Source: CAZTAK01 sp964611585 (GTDB lineage Bacteria; Pseudomonadota; Alphaproteobacteria; SHVP01). Taken from it: a DNA stretch of 64,000 bases. A program made the position numbers and the translations under genes. Positions 33,229 through 41,968 of the stretch are shown here, piece by piece. The DNA lies in assembly GCA_964611585.1 (NCBI GenBank), contig CAZTAK010000003.1:8566-72565 (forward strand), written 5' to 3'. The notes beneath the pieces were generated by a model. It saw only the letters and a program-made list of their open reading frames with translations. It was not told the DNA's origin and did no database searches. The stretch's first letter is position 1; the number at the start of each line of letters is the position of its first letter.

Positions 33229-33899
33229 ACGGGCTTGGCCGTGCCGAGGCGCTTGCCGAGTTGCGCGACAACGTCGTGGAACATGGATTGCGTCAGGCGG
33301 CGGGTGTTCACGTTGTAGCGTGAGCAGTGATAGCTGTCGGCAAGCCACCGGCCATCGCCGAGGCCGTGAACCGCGCCGTGTCCGAACGGCGCCGCGCTGC
33401 GCTTGCGGGCCAACGTCGTCAGCACCGCGTTGTGGGCGATGACGCCGAGCGCGAGAATGCCGCTCAGGTTCTTCATCGCGGCAATCTCGGCTACCAGAAA
33501 CGGGCGGCAGGCAGTGGCTTCGGGCCCGGTCGGCTTGTTTTGCGGCGGTACGCAGCGGACCGCATTGGTTATCCGGCAATCCGCCAGGACGAGTCCGTCG
33601 CCGGGGTCGGCGCCATAGACGTCGGTTGCGAAACCATACCGGACCAGGGTCGGATACAGCAGATCACCCGCGTAGTCGCCGGTGAACGGACGCCCGGTCC
33701 GGTTGGCTCCGCGCAAGCCCGGCGCCAGGCCGACGATCAGGAGGCGCGCATCGAGGCTGCCGAAAGATTCGACCGGTGCGTTGTGCCATGTGGATTCAGC
33801 GGCGCGGTTGGCGGCGCGGAACGAGGCGAGCCGGGGGCACAGGTTGCAGTCGCGTCCGGGCGCAGAGGGCGGCGCGTGCCGGCGCCCATCGGGGGGCAT
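33225..33899 (-). CDS. Uracil-DNA glycosylase, family 5 type
   Basis: Removes uracil, and in the family also other deaminated bases, from DNA. The 224-residue protein has the family 4/5 iron-sulfur cysteines (CNLCPRL near residue 18; RCVPPQNKPTG near 114; ACRPFL near 130). Motif A is GLAPGLRGANRTGRPFTGD near 57, where the second Gly-Ala-Asn-Arg stretch replaces the catalytic Asp of family 1, typical of UDGb. A C-terminal His lies in SYHCSRYNVNTRRLT. The last stop codon is part of the palindromic repeat. Family assignment is from motif A. Confidence 0.88.
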   Translation of the reverse strand: MPPDGRRHAPPSAPGRDCNLCPRLASFRAANRAAESTWHNAPVESFGSLDARLLIVGLAPGLRGANRTGRPFTGDYAGDLLYPTLVRYGFATDVYGADPGDGLVLADCRITNAVRCVPPQNKPTGPEATACRPFLVAEIAAMKNLSGILALGVIAHNAVLTTLARKRSAAPFGHGAVHGLGDGRWLADSYHCSRYNVNTRRLTQSMFHDVVAQLGKRLGTAKPV

Positions 33900-33925
33900 T
33901 GGCGTGCGGCTCAGGGGCGAGCGCC

Positions 33926-34534
33926 TCAGGCGGTATGCCGCAGGTCGGGGTCGGCAGGTTCCATCACTTCGGCCTCGCCCGGCCCGGCTTCCGGCTCCCG
34001 CGGCTGGACGTGGCGCGCGATCCGCGGCGCGATGTCCTGAAGTTCAATAAAATTGTCAGCTTGGCGGCGCAACTCGTCGGCTGCCATCGGCGGGTTCGAG
34101 GCGACCGTGCTGACGACGGTCACGCGCACGCCCTTACGCTGGACCGCTTCCGCCAGGCGGCGAAAATCGCCGTCGCCCGAAAACAGAAAGATGTGATCGA
34201 GGTGGGGCGCCATTTCCATGACATCGATCGCCAGTTCGACGTCCATATTGCCTTTGATCTTGCGCCGCCCCGTCGGATCGGTAAATCCCTTGGTCGGTTT
34301 TGTTACAAGGGTGTAGCCGTTGTAATCGAGCCAGTCGACCAGGGGCCGGATCGGTGAATACTCTTGATCCTCCATCATGGCGGTGTAGTACAACGCCCGA
34401 ATCAACCGTCCACGGCCGGAAAATTCTTCAAGAAGTTTCTTGTAGTCGATCTCGAACCCCAGCGCGCGGGCGGCGGCATAAAGGTTGGACCCGTCAATAA
34501 ACAGGGCGATTCGATCGGATACCTCGGAATGCAT
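33926..34534 (-). CDS. NYN-domain protein (LabA/DUF88 family), putative ribonuclease
   Basis: A 202-residue protein with a PIN-like NYN nuclease fold. The metal-binding acids are visible: Asp in IALFIDGSNLYAAAR (residues 9-23), Asp/Glu in NMDVELAIDVMEMA near 100 and DGD in FLFSGDGDFRRLAEAV near 119. The tail (residues 170-202) is acidic and proline-rich. The ATG at 34534 has GAGGAG 9 nt upstream; a further 17 codons of frame upstream lack family similarity. The family is linked to RNA processing and, as LabA, to circadian output in cyanobacteria; the role here is unknown. Divergent from folK. Confidence 0.88.
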   Translation of the reverse strand: MHSEVSDRIALFIDGSNLYAAARALGFEIDYKKLLEEFSGRGRLIRALYYTAMMEDQEYSPIRPLVDWLDYNGYTLVTKPTKGFTDPTGRRKIKGNMDVELAIDVMEMAPHLDHIFLFSGDGDFRRLAEAVQRKGVRVTVVSTVASNPPMAADELRRQADNFIELQDIAPRIARHVQPREPEAGPGEAEVMEPADPDLRHTA

Positions 34535-34644
34535 TTTGAATATCTCCTCGACAATAAAATAGAATTGCGCGGCCGGGGCTCGCACCGGGACAGGGCTGCT
34601 GCCATGCTCGCGGCTCGAGCCGGTCCGCTAATAAGGACCCGACT

Positions 34645-35202
34645 ATGGAACGCGGCGGCGGCCGAGGGCAAGCTCGGGTGGTGCTAGACCACGAGGACGT
34701 GATCCTGATCGGTCTCGGCGCCAACCTGCCGGGGCCGAAGGGGTCCAGCCCGCGCGAAACGCTGGAACAGGCACTGATTTGCCTGCCGGACGAGGGTATC
34801 GCCGTTTGCGCGGTCTCACCCTTCTACCGCACCGCGCCGGTGCCGCCCTCGGATCAGCCCCGGTTCGTCAATGCCGTCGCCGCCGTCGAAAGTGCGCTTT
34901 CACCCGTGGCGCTGATGGCGGCATTGCACCGAATCGAGGCTTCCCTCGGCCGCACCCGTCGCGAGCGTTGGGAGGCGCGGGTGATCGATCTCGATCTCCT
35001 GGCGGCCGGCGGCACCGTTTTGAAGGGTGAGATCGGGCCGGAACTGCCTCATCCGCGCCTTTCCGGGCGTGCATTCGTGCTCTATCCACTGCGCGATGTC
35101 GCCCCCGGCTGGCACCACCCCGTCACCGGCGAGGGCATCGACGCCCTGATCGCGCGGCTGCCGCCGGATCAGGCCGTGGAACGGCTCGACGGGCCCCCAT
35201 AA
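34645..35202 (+). CDS. folK: 6-hydroxymethyl-dihydropterin pyrophosphokinase
   Basis: Transfers pyrophosphate from ATP to 6-hydroxymethyl-7,8-dihydropterin in folate synthesis. The 185-residue product has ILIGLGANLPG near residue 20, SPFYRTAPVPPSDQPRFVNAV near 58, the signature RWEARVIDLDLL near 108 (two Asp bind Mg2+) and LPHPRLSGRAFVLYPL near 132. ATG 34645 has AAGGA 7-9 nt upstream and is used; GTG codons near 34678-34681 would give a more standard N-terminus. It is followed by a 119-bp gap to rpoZ. Confidence 0.92.
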   Translation: MERGGGRGQARVVLDHEDVILIGLGANLPGPKGSSPRETLEQALICLPDEGIAVCAVSPFYRTAPVPPSDQPRFVNAVAAVESALSPVALMAALHRIEASLGRTRRERWEARVIDLDLLAAGGTVLKGEIGPELPHPRLSGRAFVLYPLRDVAPGWHHPVTGEGIDALIARLPPDQAVERLDGPP

Positions 35203-35321
35203 GACGCGGTTGAGGCGCGCTCGCCCTTGCCTTGTGCGCCCGGCACACATATGTAATAAACCCGGAACAGGCGGTCGTAGCCGCCCGATCTGGCCCAATG
35301 CAGACGATGGAGTGAACGCGC

Positions 35322-35822
35322 ATGGCCCGCGTAACCGTTGAAGATTGCGTCGAAGTCATTCCCAACCGGTTCGAGCTCGTGGTGCTGGCCGCCCAGCGCT
35401 CGCGCGAGGTTTCGGCTGGAGCACAGCTTACGCGCGAACGCGACAACGACAAGAACCCGGTCGTGGCCCTGCGCGAAATCGCCGAAAAGTCCGTCAAATC
35501 CGGTGAACTGATGGAATCCCTGATTCACGGCCTGCAAAAGCATGTCGAATCGGACGAGCCCGATGAAGACGACATGGCCGCCCTGATGACGGGCGACGAA
35601 TGGCGCCGCGCCGCGGAAGAGCCTCCGCCCAAGCCCGAACCCGAGCCCGAAGTGAAGGCGGCCGTCTCCGAACCCACACACGAGCCTGAAGTGAAGCCGG
35701 AGGCCGAGACGCCCGTGCCGGCCGCGGCCACGCCTCCCGGCGAAGAACCCGGCGGCGCCGCAGAGGCGGCTCCCGAGGGGGCCGCGCCCGGCGATGAACT
35801 CCTCAACACGGACGAGGGCTGA
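35322..35822 (+). CDS. rpoZ: RNA polymerase omega subunit with extended acidic tail
   Basis: Helps assemble and stabilise RNA polymerase. Residues 1-75 form the omega domain: MARVTVEDCVEVIPNRFELV, AAQRSREVSAGAQ, NDKNPVVALREIAEKSV. The rest, to residue 166, is a low-complexity tail with three parts: an acidic helix (EPDEDDMAALMTGDEWRRAA), a Pro/Glu/Lys repeat (PPPKPEPEPEVK, EPEVKPEAE) and a Pro/Ala/Gly end. Usual omega length in the class is 90-130 residues. It lies directly upstream of rsh, the common arrangement, which fits omega's known link to ppGpp. Confidence 0.95.
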   Translation: MARVTVEDCVEVIPNRFELVVLAAQRSREVSAGAQLTRERDNDKNPVVALREIAEKSVKSGELMESLIHGLQKHVESDEPDEDDMAALMTGDEWRRAAEEPPPKPEPEPEVKAAVSEPTHEPEVKPEAETPVPAAATPPGEEPGGAAEAAPEGAAPGDELLNTDEG

Positions 35823-35908
35823 GCCGCGGCTCGTCGCACTCGGACGCCGGCGTCCCGCGCCGACACCGGCGCGCCCCAGAATTTGTTTCCGGCCGATTGA
35901 CGGCCCCC

Positions 35909-35930
35909 GGCCCCGGAGGCGGGGCCGTTG
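35909..35930 (+). promoter_or_regulatory. GC hairpin enclosing the Shine-Dalgarno of rsh
   Basis: GGCCCCG (35909-35915) pairs perfectly with CGGGGCC (35920-35926), leaving a GAGG loop. The loop together with the neighbouring G is the only good Shine-Dalgarno (GGAGG, 35915-35919) before the TTG start at 35928. Initiation of the (p)ppGpp enzyme may therefore depend on opening this 7-bp GC stem. Confidence 0.45.
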
Positions 35931-38078
35931 ATCCGGCAGGCCGATCTGATTGAGCGGGTTCGCAAGTACGACCCCGGCGTCGATGAAGACCTGCTCAATC
36001 GCGCTTACGTTTTTTCGATGAAGGCGCACGGCTCGCAGGTGCGGGCCTCGGGCGATCCCTATTTCTCGCATCCGCTCGAAGTGGCGGGGATCGTCACCGA
36101 TCTCCGGCTCGACGACACCACTGTGGCCACCGCGCTGCTGCACGATACGGTCGAAGACACGATCGCGACTCTCGATCAGATCGAAGCCCGGTTCGGGCCC
36201 GAAATCGCGCAAATGGTGGACGGCGTTACCAAATTGTCGCGGCTGGAATTGACCACCGGCGGCTCCCCTCAGGCCGAAAACTTTCGCAAGCTCTTACTGG
36301 CGATGTCGAACGACCTGCGCGTACTGCTGGTCAAGTTGGCCGATCGTCTCCACAACATGCGCACGCTTAGTTTTATCCGCGACCCGGAAAAGCGCCGCCG
36401 CATCGCGCACGAGACCATGGAAATCTATGCGCCGTTGGCGGAGCGCATCGGTATGCAGGCGATCAAGGAAGAACTACAGAATCTCGCTTTCGCCGAACTC
36501 AACGCCGAGGCGCGAAAATCAGTCTTGGCGCGCCTCGAATATCTGCGGATGGGCGGCGCCGATCTGGTGACGCGGATCTGCGAGGAACTCGAGCGCACGC
36601 TTGCATCGGAGGGGCAGAGCGCAACCGTCTTGGGGCGCGAAAAAAGGCCCTATTCGATCTGGCGCAAGATGGAACAAAAGAATATTTCGTTCGAGCAGCT
36701 AGCCGACATCATGGCGTTCCGGATCATCGTCGGGACCGACGCCGACTGTTACAGGGCGCTCGGCATCGTGCACGGCGCCTATCGCATGGTGCCGAACCGG
36801 TTCAAGGATTACATCTCGACGCCGAAGCGCAATAACTACCGATCCCTGCACACGACCGTCATCGGCCCCGAAAAACAGCGCATCGAGGTTCAGATACGGA
36901 CGCGCAATATGCACGAGATTGCGGAACTAGGTGTGGCGGCGCATTGGACCTACAAGAGCCCGGGTGCGGAGAAATCCATACGGGAATACCGCTGGATTCG
37001 CGAATTGCTCGACATTCTGGATCAGGCGTCCGACCCGGAGGAATTTCTCGAGCACACCAAACTCGAGATGTTTCAGGATCAGGTGTTTTGTTTCTCGCCC
37101 AAGGGTGACCTGATCGCCTTGCCGCGCGGGGCGACCCCGGTCGATTTTGCCTACGCCGTTCATACCGATGTCGGCGACACCACTGTCGGCGCCAAAGTCA
37201 ACGGGCGAATCGCACCGCTTCGCACCGAACTGCACAACGGCGATCAGGTCGAGATCATCCGGTCCAAGGCGCAAACGCCATCCCCGACCTGGCAAGGTTT
37301 TGTCGTCACCGGCAAAGCGCGCTCGGCGGTACGGCGGTTCGTCCGTAATCAGGAACGTACCCAATTTGCCGATCTCGGACGCGCCATATTGGAGCGTGCC
37401 TTCGAACATACCGGCCGCGAACTGTCGGACAAGGCGATCGGCAACGGACTCAAGAAGCTGGCGGCAAAGTCGGCCCAAGAGGTGTTTGAAAAAGTGGGCG
37501 AGGGCGTGTTGACCGCGCGCGAAGTGATCGAGGCCGTGCTGCCCGGCGAAAAGGCGGCGTGGCGGCTCGGCCTGCGGAGTCTCGCCGGCGCGTTTTCGCG
37601 CTCGCGCAATCCCAAGGGCGGCGACCGTGCGATCCCGATCCGGGGTCTAATTCCGGGGATGGCGGTTCACCTCGCGAATTGTTGCCATCCGTTGCCTGGC
37701 GATCGCATTGTCGGCATCGTGACTGAAGGCAAGGGCGTGACGATTCACACGATCGATTGTGAAAGTCTGGAGAACTATTCCAGTTCGCCCGAGAACTGGC
37801 TCGACGTGGCCTGGAGCGTCGATGAGGAATCGACCGATTTTCATGTCGGCCGGATCGACGTGATCCTCACCAACGAACCCGGCAGCCTCAATGCCATGAC
37901 CACGGTCATTGCCCGCAACCTCGGCAACATCAGCAATCTGAAAATCACCAACCGCTCGCCCGAAACTTTTGAATTCCTGATTGATGTCGAGGTCAAGGAC
38001 GTGAAGCATCTGTCCAATATTGTCGCTGCGTTGCGCGCCGATCCGTCGATGCACACGGTCACACGGGTGCGCGGATGA
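35928..38078 (+). CDS. rsh: Bifunctional (p)ppGpp synthetase/hydrolase (RelA/SpoT homologue)
   Basis: Makes and degrades the stringent-response alarmone. The 716-residue protein has an HD hydrolase domain (HDTVEDT near residue 69) and a synthetase domain with RFKDYISTPKRNNYRSLHT near 290; RFKD rather than EFDD is the bifunctional type. A TGS domain (SPKGDLIALPRGATPVDFAY near 392), a CCHPLPGD zinc-finger-like segment near 586 and a C-terminal ACT domain follow. TTG 35928 is chosen because M-I-R-Q-x-x-L is the standard alphaproteobacterial start. pyrE overlaps the end. Confidence 0.95.
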   Translation: MIRQADLIERVRKYDPGVDEDLLNRAYVFSMKAHGSQVRASGDPYFSHPLEVAGIVTDLRLDDTTVATALLHDTVEDTIATLDQIEARFGPEIAQMVDGVTKLSRLELTTGGSPQAENFRKLLLAMSNDLRVLLVKLADRLHNMRTLSFIRDPEKRRRIAHETMEIYAPLAERIGMQAIKEELQNLAFAELNAEARKSVLARLEYLRMGGADLVTRICEELERTLASEGQSATVLGREKRPYSIWRKMEQKNISFEQLADIMAFRIIVGTDADCYRALGIVHGAYRMVPNRFKDYISTPKRNNYRSLHTTVIGPEKQRIEVQIRTRNMHEIAELGVAAHWTYKSPGAEKSIREYRWIRELLDILDQASDPEEFLEHTKLEMFQDQVFCFSPKGDLIALPRGATPVDFAYAVHTDVGDTTVGAKVNGRIAPLRTELHNGDQVEIIRSKAQTPSPTWQGFVVTGKARSAVRRFVRNQERTQFADLGRAILERAFEHTGRELSDKAIGNGLKKLAAKSAQEVFEKVGEGVLTAREVIEAVLPGEKAAWRLGLRSLAGAFSRSRNPKGGDRAIPIRGLIPGMAVHLANCCHPLPGDRIVGIVTEGKGVTIHTIDCESLENYSSSPENWLDVAWSVDEESTDFHVGRIDVILTNEPGSLNAMTTVIARNLGNISNLKITNRSPETFEFLIDVEVKDVKHLSNIVAALRADPSMHTVTRVRG

Positions 38079-38662
38079 CCCGGGAAGAAGTCCTCGCCGA
38101 ATTTCGCGCCGCGGGCGCCTTGCTGGAGGGGCATTTCCTCCTGTCGTCGGGGAAACACAGTCCGGTCTATCTTCAGTGCGCCCGGGTGATGATGGACCCG
38201 GCCCGAGGCGGGCGCCTGTGTGCGGCGCTGGCGGATACGATCCGCGGCCGTCTCGGCGCCGATTCGATCGACATCGTCGTTTCGCCGGCCATGGGCGGCG
38301 TCATCGTCGGCTATGAATTGGCACGCCACCTCGGCCTGCCGGCGGTTTTTTCCGAGCGGGTTGACGGGTTGTTTGCCTTCCGGCGCGGTTTTGACCTGAC
38401 TGCCGGGGCGAGGGTGCTGATGGCCGAAGATGTCGTCACGACCGGCAAAAGCTCGCGCGAGTGCATCGCCGCGATTGCCGCTGCGGGCGGAGTGACGGTG
38501 GCGGCAAGCTGCCTGATCGACCGAAGCAACGGCGCCGTCGATCTCGGCGTGCCGTTGATCGCGCTTGCGGGATATGCCGTCCCGGCGTATGAAGCGGACG
38601 CGCTGCCGCCCGACCTGGCGGCGCTTCCCGCTGTCAAGCCCGGAAGCCGCGGCCTGAGCTGA
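38075..38662 (+). CDS. pyrE: Orotate phosphoribosyltransferase
   Basis: Converts orotate and PRPP to orotidine monophosphate. The 195-residue protein has FLLSSGKHSPVYLQCARVM near residue 24 and the PRPP-binding motif VLMAEDVVTTGKSSRE near 112. The ATG overlaps the rsh stop (ATGA), so it is translationally coupled to (p)ppGpp metabolism. It is followed after 11 nt by the DUF2062 gene. Confidence 0.95.
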   Translation: MTREEVLAEFRAAGALLEGHFLLSSGKHSPVYLQCARVMMDPARGGRLCAALADTIRGRLGADSIDIVVSPAMGGVIVGYELARHLGLPAVFSERVDGLFAFRRGFDLTAGARVLMAEDVVTTGKSSRECIAAIAAAGGVTVAASCLIDRSNGAVDLGVPLIALAGYAVPAYEADALPPDLAALPAVKPGSRGLS

Positions 38663-38673
38663 GAGAATCGAGA

Positions 38674-39264
38674 ATGCTGTTCCGCCGCAAACGACCAGCC
38701 AGCATCCTGTTCCACCTGCGAAATCTGGTGTGGCCGCGCGCTGGATGGCGCCGAACGCTGACGTATATGAGCCATCGATTGAGCCGGCTACCGGGATCGC
38801 CCTACAGCATTGCAGCGGGTCTCGCCTGCGGCGTGGCGATCTCGTTCACGCCTTTGCTCGGGTTCCACTTTCTGCTCGGCGCGCTCCTGGCGTGGGTGAT
38901 GGGCGGAAACCTTCTGGCTTCGGCACTCGGCACCGTGGTGGGTAACCCGTGGACGTTCCCGATCATCTGGGTCTGGATCTTCTCCCTTGGCAACTGGATC
39001 ATGGGCGCCAGCAGCCTGGAATTCGAACCCGCTAACGAATTCACCATGACCTTCTTGCGCGACAACGTCGTGAACGTCTTTTTGCCGATGCTGCTGGGCG
39101 GGATTCCGACCGCGATTGTGGTCTGGTTAGCGACCTATTTTCCGGTGCGATATCTGGTCGCGGGCTACCAGCGTGCACGGCGCGCGCGGCTGGCACGCAA
39201 AGCGAAAATAGATTCCGGGTTCAAGCGTCCGCGCCGCGCCTCCCACGGGCAGAGAGCACGCTGA
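38674..39264 (+). CDS. DUF2062 membrane protein
   Basis: A 196-residue inner-membrane protein. DUF2062 landmarks are present: LRNLVWPRAGWRRTLTYM near residue 12, a first hydrophobic segment (PYSIAAGLACGVAISFTPLLG) and GNPWTFPIIWVW near 91. A last membrane segment near 130-150 is followed by a basic C-terminal tail. Function is unknown. The gene is regularly found between pyrE and pdxJ in alphaproteobacteria. Its TGA overlaps the pdxJ ATG (TGATG). Confidence 0.88.
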   Translation: MLFRRKRPASILFHLRNLVWPRAGWRRTLTYMSHRLSRLPGSPYSIAAGLACGVAISFTPLLGFHFLLGALLAWVMGGNLLASALGTVVGNPWTFPIIWVWIFSLGNWIMGASSLEFEPANEFTMTFLRDNVVNVFLPMLLGGIPTAIVVWLATYFPVRYLVAGYQRARRARLARKAKIDSGFKRPRRASHGQRAR

Positions 39265-40019
39265 TGGGCGACCCCCTTCGTCTGGGCGTAAACATCGATC
39301 ACGTCGCAACCATCCGCAACGCGCGCGGGGAGCCGCATCCCGATCCGGTGCGCGCCGCACGCCTGGCAGCGGTCGCGGGCGCCGACGGCATTACAGCGCA
39401 TCTGCGCGAGGATCGCCGCCACATCTCGGATGACGACATCGAACGTCTCCTGGATGCAATCGAGCTGCCGCTCAACCTCGAAATGGCACCGACCGAGGAA
39501 ATGCAGGCCATCGCGTTGCGCCACAAACCACGCGCGGCCTGCCTGGTTCCTGAGCGCCGCGAGGAACGCACCACGGAAGGCGGTCTCGATGTCGAGGGCA
39601 GCGTCAAGGCGCTTAAACCGCTGGTGGCGCGGCTGGCAGACGCCGGTATCCGGGTTTCGGTGTTCATCGAGCCGGACGAGCGTCAATTGAACGCGGCGGC
39701 ACGCATCGGCGCGCCGGTGGTGGAACTGCACACCGGCGCCTACTGCCATGCCGAGGGCGCCGCCCGCGAGCGCGAACTCGCGCGTATCGTGGCGGGCGCA
39801 CGAAATGCCGCCGACCTCGGTCTCGAATGTCACGCCGGCCATGGCCTCGGCTTCGACACGGTCGGTGCGGTTGCCGCCGTACCCGAAATCGTCGAGCTCA
39901 ACATCGGCCATTATCTGATCGGCGAAGCGGTCTTCAGCGGCCTCGAAAGTGCAATCAAACGCATGCGTGCCCTGATGGACGGCGCCCGCGCCCGCGTCAT
40001 CGGCGCGGAAAGTGCCTGA
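39264..40019 (+). CDS. pdxJ: Pyridoxine 5'-phosphate synthase
   Basis: Closes the pyridine ring from 1-deoxyxylulose 5-phosphate and 3-amino-2-oxopropyl phosphate. The 251-residue TIM-barrel protein has LGVNIDHVATIRNARGEPHP at residues 6-25, GITAHLREDRRHISD near 44, LNLEMAPTEEM near 72 and LHTGAYCHAE near 154. A CHAGHGLGFDTV phosphate loop near 193 completes the site. It begins on the stop of DUF2062 and is followed by acpS after 14 nt. Confidence 0.96.
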   Translation: MGDPLRLGVNIDHVATIRNARGEPHPDPVRAARLAAVAGADGITAHLREDRRHISDDDIERLLDAIELPLNLEMAPTEEMQAIALRHKPRAACLVPERREERTTEGGLDVEGSVKALKPLVARLADAGIRVSVFIEPDERQLNAAARIGAPVVELHTGAYCHAEGAARERELARIVAGARNAADLGLECHAGHGLGFDTVGAVAAVPEIVELNIGHYLIGEAVFSGLESAIKRMRALMDGARARVIGAESA

Positions 40020-40033
40020 GCGAAACCGTCCCC

Positions 40034-40441
40034 ATGATTATCGGTTTGGGTAGCGACATTATCGACATTCGGCGTATCGAGCGGACCCTCGACCGGTTCG
40101 GCGACCGGTTCGTTGCCCGGGTGTTTACCAAGATCGAACGCGCCCGCTCGGAGCGCCGGACCAAGCGCGCGGCCTCGTATGCGCGGCGCTTCGCCGCCAA
40201 GGAGGCCTGCGCCAAGGCGCTCGGTACCGGCTTCCGCCGCGGCGTGTATTGGCGGGATCTTGGCGTTGTCAATCTGCCCGGCGGCAAACCGTCGATGGTT
40301 CTGAGCGGCGGCGCGCTCGAACGCCTGAGTGAATTGACGCCCCCGGGCATGCGCGTCCAGATCGACCTGTCGATTACCGACGACGAGCCCTTGGCCCAGG
40401 CCATCGTCATCATCACGGCGCTTCCCGCGGGCACGCCTTGA
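40034..40441 (+). CDS. acpS: Holo-[acyl-carrier-protein] synthase
   Basis: Transfers 4'-phosphopantetheine from CoA to apo-ACP. The 135-residue protein has MIIGLGSDIIDIRRIER (Asp8 is the Mg ligand) and YARRFAAKEACAKALGTG near residue 54, the AcpS signature with the catalytic Glu. It is part of the pdxJ-acpS-lepB-rnc-era-recO run. Its TGA overlaps a possible TTG start of lepB. Confidence 0.95.
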   Translation: MIIGLGSDIIDIRRIERTLDRFGDRFVARVFTKIERARSERRTKRAASYARRFAAKEACAKALGTGFRRGVYWRDLGVVNLPGGKPSMVLSGGALERLSELTPPGMRVQIDLSITDDEPLAQAIVIITALPAGTP

Positions 40442-40518
40442 CATCGCATTCATCGAACGGCAAGCCTGTGCCGCCCGGCGCTCCGGTGCCGGAATCCACC
40501 GGGCGGAAAGGAACCTCT

Positions 40519-41268
40519 GTGGCGAAAAACAAAGAAAAAAGTGGTGTGGGCGAAACCGTCCGCACGGTGATCTACGCTGTTTTGATTGCCGTGGTGATCC
40601 GCACCGTTGCCTACGAGCCGTTCAATATCCCGTCTGAATCGATGTTGCCGACGCTGCTGGTGGGCGATTATCTCTTCGTATCGAAGTTTTCGCTCGGCTA
40701 CAGCCGCCATTCGCTGCCGTTTAGCTTGCCGCTATTCAGGGGCAGGGTGTTCGAACGGCCGCCGAAGCGGGGCGACGTGGTGGTGTTCAAACTGCCGCGC
40801 GACAATTCCACCGACTTCATCAAGCGCGTGGTCGGCCTGCCGGGCGACCGGGTTCAGTTGATCGATGGCGTCTTGCATATCAACGACGAGCCGGTGCGGC
40901 GCGAGCGTATCAACGATTTCGTCGTCCAGGACGATGCCGGCAACGTGCATCGTGTTCCGCAGTATCTCGAAACCATGCCCAACGGGACCAGCTACCGCAC
41001 GCTCGACCTGGTGGACAACGGCCGTAGCGACAACACCCGCGTTTTTACCGTGCGTCCGGGGCATTTTTTCATGATGGGCGACAACCGCGACAATTCGCTC
41101 GACAGCCGGTTCTCCAGCGGTGTCGGCCAGGTGCCGGCCGTCAATCTGGTCGGTCGTGCCGAGTTCCTGTTCTTTTCGACCGACGGCGGCGCGCGATGGT
41201 GGGAATTCTGGAATTGGCCGAACGCGACCCGTTTCACCCGCATGTTCCGGGGTGTAGGCGGGCAGTGA
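40519..41268 (+). CDS. lepB: Signal peptidase I
   Basis: Inner-membrane serine/lysine protease that removes signal peptides from secreted proteins. The preferred 249-residue product has one N-terminal membrane segment (TVIYAVLIAVVIRTVAY), the nucleophile Ser in FNIPSESMLPTLLVGDYLFV, the general-base Lys in DFIKRVVGLPGD and MGDNRDNSLDSR near residue 190. GTG 40519 with AAAGGA 8 nt upstream is preferred. An upstream TTG at 40438, overlapping the acpS stop, would add 27 polar residues and cannot be excluded. Confidence 0.94.
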   Translation: MAKNKEKSGVGETVRTVIYAVLIAVVIRTVAYEPFNIPSESMLPTLLVGDYLFVSKFSLGYSRHSLPFSLPLFRGRVFERPPKRGDVVVFKLPRDNSTDFIKRVVGLPGDRVQLIDGVLHINDEPVRRERINDFVVQDDAGNVHRVPQYLETMPNGTSYRTLDLVDNGRSDNTRVFTVRPGHFFMMGDNRDNSLDSRFSSGVGQVPAVNLVGRAEFLFFSTDGGARWWEFWNWPNATRFTRMFRGVGGQ

Positions 41269-41278
41269 CGGGTGCAAC

Positions 41279-41965
41279 GTGACGCCCAAGCCCGTAGAGG
41301 ACTTGTTTGCGGCCCTTGACTACCGGTTCCGCGACCCGGCGCTTCTCGATGAGGCCCTGACGCACCCGAGCGCCGAGCCCGCCGCGGGCGGCGCCCATTA
41401 TGACCGGCTGGAATTTCTTGGCGACCGGGTCTTGGCACTGGTGGTCTCGGATCATCTGCTGCGGCGCTATGCGGACGCCGGCGCGGGCACGCTGGCACGT
41501 CAGTTGACGGCGCTGGTGCGGCGCGAATGCCTGGCGGACGTTGCCGCTGAAATTGGTCTTGGCGATTATCTGGTGCTGTCGGCGGGCGAGCGGGCCTCGG
41601 GCGGGCCGCGCAAACCGGCGATCCTCGCCGACGCCTGCGAAGCGTTGATCGCCGCGCTCTATCTCGACGGCGGGCTTGAGGCAGCGGCGTCCTTTGTCCA
41701 TCGCTACTGGGATCCGCGCGCAGAAGAGGTCGCCGCGGCGCCCAAGGACGCCAAGACCGCGTTGCAGGAATGGGCCCACGCCCACGGTGCCCCGGCGCCG
41801 CTCTACACGGTAACCGGATCCGAGGGGCCAGCGCATGCGATCGAGTTCACCGTGACCGTAAGGGTGGGGGATCACCCGCCGGCCGAGGGACAGGGCCGGT
41901 CCAAGCGCGGCGCCCAGCAGCTGGCGGCGCAGGCGTTGCTTGCCACCCTCGACTGCGAAGGTTGA
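41279..41965 (+). CDS. rnc: Ribonuclease III
   Basis: Double-strand-specific endoribonuclease for rRNA and mRNA processing. The 228-residue protein has the catalytic signature YDRLEFLGDRVLALVVSDHL near residue 41, ADACEALIAALYLDGG near 117 with the second metal-binding Glu, and a C-terminal double-stranded RNA-binding domain ending SKRGAQQLAAQALL. GTG 41279 is used, 10 nt after lepB. era follows by 3 nt, the usual rnc-era pair. Confidence 0.95.
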   Translation: MTPKPVEDLFAALDYRFRDPALLDEALTHPSAEPAAGGAHYDRLEFLGDRVLALVVSDHLLRRYADAGAGTLARQLTALVRRECLADVAAEIGLGDYLVLSAGERASGGPRKPAILADACEALIAALYLDGGLEAAASFVHRYWDPRAEEVAAAPKDAKTALQEWAHAHGAPAPLYTVTGSEGPAHAIEFTVTVRVGDHPPAEGQGRSKRGAQQLAAQALLATLDCEG

Positions 41966-41968
41966 TCG

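Noticed and set aside
35877..35927. Upstream extension of rsh beyond the TTG start
   Set aside because: The M-I-R-Q start is standard for the class, and upstream codons fall in the GC hairpin with no family similarity.
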